The notes under the pieces: model-generated | Seen by the model: only the letters and a program-made list of their open reading frames with translations | Told to the model about the DNA's origin: nothing | Database searches by the model: none | Shown: positions 7,765 through 8,360 of the stretch, in pieces | Numbering within the stretch: position 1 is the first letter of the stretch | Layout of the letters: the number at the start of each line of letters is the position of its first letter | Made by a program: the position numbers and the translations under genes | From: Actinomycetota bacterium | GTDB taxonomy: Bacteria > Actinomycetota > Thermoleophilia > Gaiellales > Gaiellaceae | Direction: 5' to 3' | NCBI GenBank assembly: GCA_013816275.1 | Contig: JACDER010000048.1 | Coordinates: forward strand, 1 to 8,360 | Length of the DNA stretch: 8,360 nucleotides

Positions 7765-8215
7765 AGAGGCGAGGCCGGAGGAGCTCGATGCGGTGCGCGG
7801 GCTGATCGAGGAGTACGTCCAGTCGCTCGGGATCGATCTCTCCTTCCAGGAGATCGACAGCGAGCTCGCCGACCTGGCGGCGACGTACGGCCCGCCCGGA
7901 GGGCGGCTCCTCCTCGCTGACGTCGACGGCGCGATCGCCGGCTGCGTCGCGCTGCGACCGCTCGAGGCCGGCCGCTGCGAGATGAAGCGCCTCTACGTTC
8001 GCCCGGACTTTCGGGGAACCGGCCTCGGGAAGGCGCTGGCGCTCGCGGTGATCGCCGCCGCGCGCGACCTCGGCTACACAAGCATGCGGATCGACACGCT
8101 CCCGCAGATGGGGGCGGCGCGGAAGCTGTACGAGACGCTGGGGTTCCGTGAGATCGAGCCGTACCGGTTCAATCCGGTGCTCGGAACGGCATTCATGGAG
8201 CTGGCGTTACGCTAG
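7748..8215 (+). CDS. GNAT-family N-acetyltransferase
   Basis: This 155-residue protein fits a single GNAT domain, which transfers acetyl from acetyl-CoA to an amine. Motif A, the CoA pyrophosphate loop, is visible as YVRPDFRGTGLGKALA (83-98), with R89-G90-T91-G92-L93-G94 as the R-x-x-G-x-G/A core. The beta-strand before it is CEMKRLYV (77-84), and motif B follows as AARKLYETLGFREIEPYRF (123-141). The substrate cannot be told from sequence. GTG 7748 is the only sensible start that keeps the first strand ([16 protein letters not shown]); it lies 17 bases inside hutI, with no strong ribosome site. Co-translation with hutI suggests, without proving, a link to histidine or glutamate metabolites. 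It may equally be an unrelated passenger such as a protein or antibiotic acetyltransferase. Confidence 0.88.
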   Translation: MDIAVREARPEELDAVRGLIEEYVQSLGIDLSFQEIDSELADLAATYGPPGGRLLLADVDGAIAGCVALRPLEAGRCEMKRLYVRPDFRGTGLGKALALAVIAAARDLGYTSMRIDTLPQMGAARKLYETLGFREIEPYRFNPVLGTAFMELALR

Positions 8216-8222
8216 CCAGAGG

Positions 8223-8360
8223 ATGCCTTCGAAGAAACAGCGCAAGCGGCGGCAAAAGGACCGGCGGCACGAGTACGAGTACGTCTACGTCGACGACGAG
8301 GGGCAGGAGCTCGATCCGTCCGAGGTCGAGATCGAGGAAGAGGAGAAGGCTGCCCCGGCC
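8223..8360 (+). CDS. Small charge-segregated protein, 5' part only
   Basis: A frame opens at ATG 8223, seven bases after the acetyltransferase stop, and runs without a stop to the window edge, giving the first 46 residues. The head is strongly basic (SKKQRKRRQKDRR, 3-15), the middle alternates aromatic and charged residues (HEYEYVYVDDEG, 16-27), and the visible tail is acidic (EVEIEEEEK, 34-42). AGAGG touches the ATG, which is too close for a good Shine-Dalgarno site, and no alternative start lies nearby in frame. The clear reading frame and codon style match the neighbours. No enzyme or membrane segment can be seen; the basic head could bind nucleic acid or ribosomes. I recognise no function. 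The gene may be the last of the same transcript. Confidence 0.6.
   Translation, partial: MPSKKQRKRRQKDRRHEYEYVYVDDEGQELDPSEVEIEEEEKAAPA

Noticed and set aside
8213..8225. Terminator between the acetyltransferase and the last small gene
   Set aside because: Only seven bases separate the genes and there is no inverted repeat or T-run, so transcription probably continues.

Overview
The window is a densely packed, strongly GC-rich stretch of bacterial DNA with every recognisable gene on the + strand. Most G/C sits at third codon positions. The style (GC-rich codons, GTG starts, chains of ATGA/GTGA overlaps, proteins rich in Ala, Arg and Glu) fits a high-GC actinobacterium. A deep-branching group such as Thermoleophilia (Gaiellales/Solirubrobacterales) is my guess, but nothing in the sequence fixes the taxon.

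Layout: (1) 44-3034, a 996-residue protein joining a 14-helix DHA2-type MFS exporter to an arylsulfotransferase (ASST) beta-propeller through a fifteenth hydrophobic helix; (2) 3031-4569, hutH, histidine ammonia-lyase; (3) 4566-4832, an unrecognised 88-residue protein with two membrane helices; (4) 4829-6541, hutU, urocanate hydratase; (5) 6538-7764, hutI, imidazolonepropionase; (6) 7748-8215, a GNAT-family N-acetyltransferase; (7) 8223-8360, the start of a small protein with a basic head and an acidic tail, cut by the window edge. No intergenic stretch exceeds about 45 bases. I see no RNA gene, mobile element, CRISPR array or convincing terminator.

The core is the first three steps of histidine degradation: histidine to urocanate (HutH), urocanate to imidazolonepropionate (HutU), and imidazolonepropionate to N-formimino-L-glutamate (HutI). 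The enzyme that finishes the route (HutG, HutF or a formimidoyltransferase) is not in the window. Genes 1 to 6 overlap one another by 4, 4, 4, 4 and 17 bases, so they very probably share one mRNA with translational coupling. That ties two unexpected partners, the MFS-ASST fusion and the small membrane protein, to the histidine enzymes.

The main item of interest is the MFS-ASST fusion. If the predicted topology holds (14 transporter helices with both ends inside, then one more helix), the sulfotransferase domain sits outside the membrane next to the exporter exit. That suggests a one-chain device that exports an aromatic compound and sulfates it (or desulfates a donor) outside the cell. This function is inference; the domain order, the continuous reading frame and the conserved ASST His/Arg residues are read directly from the sequence.
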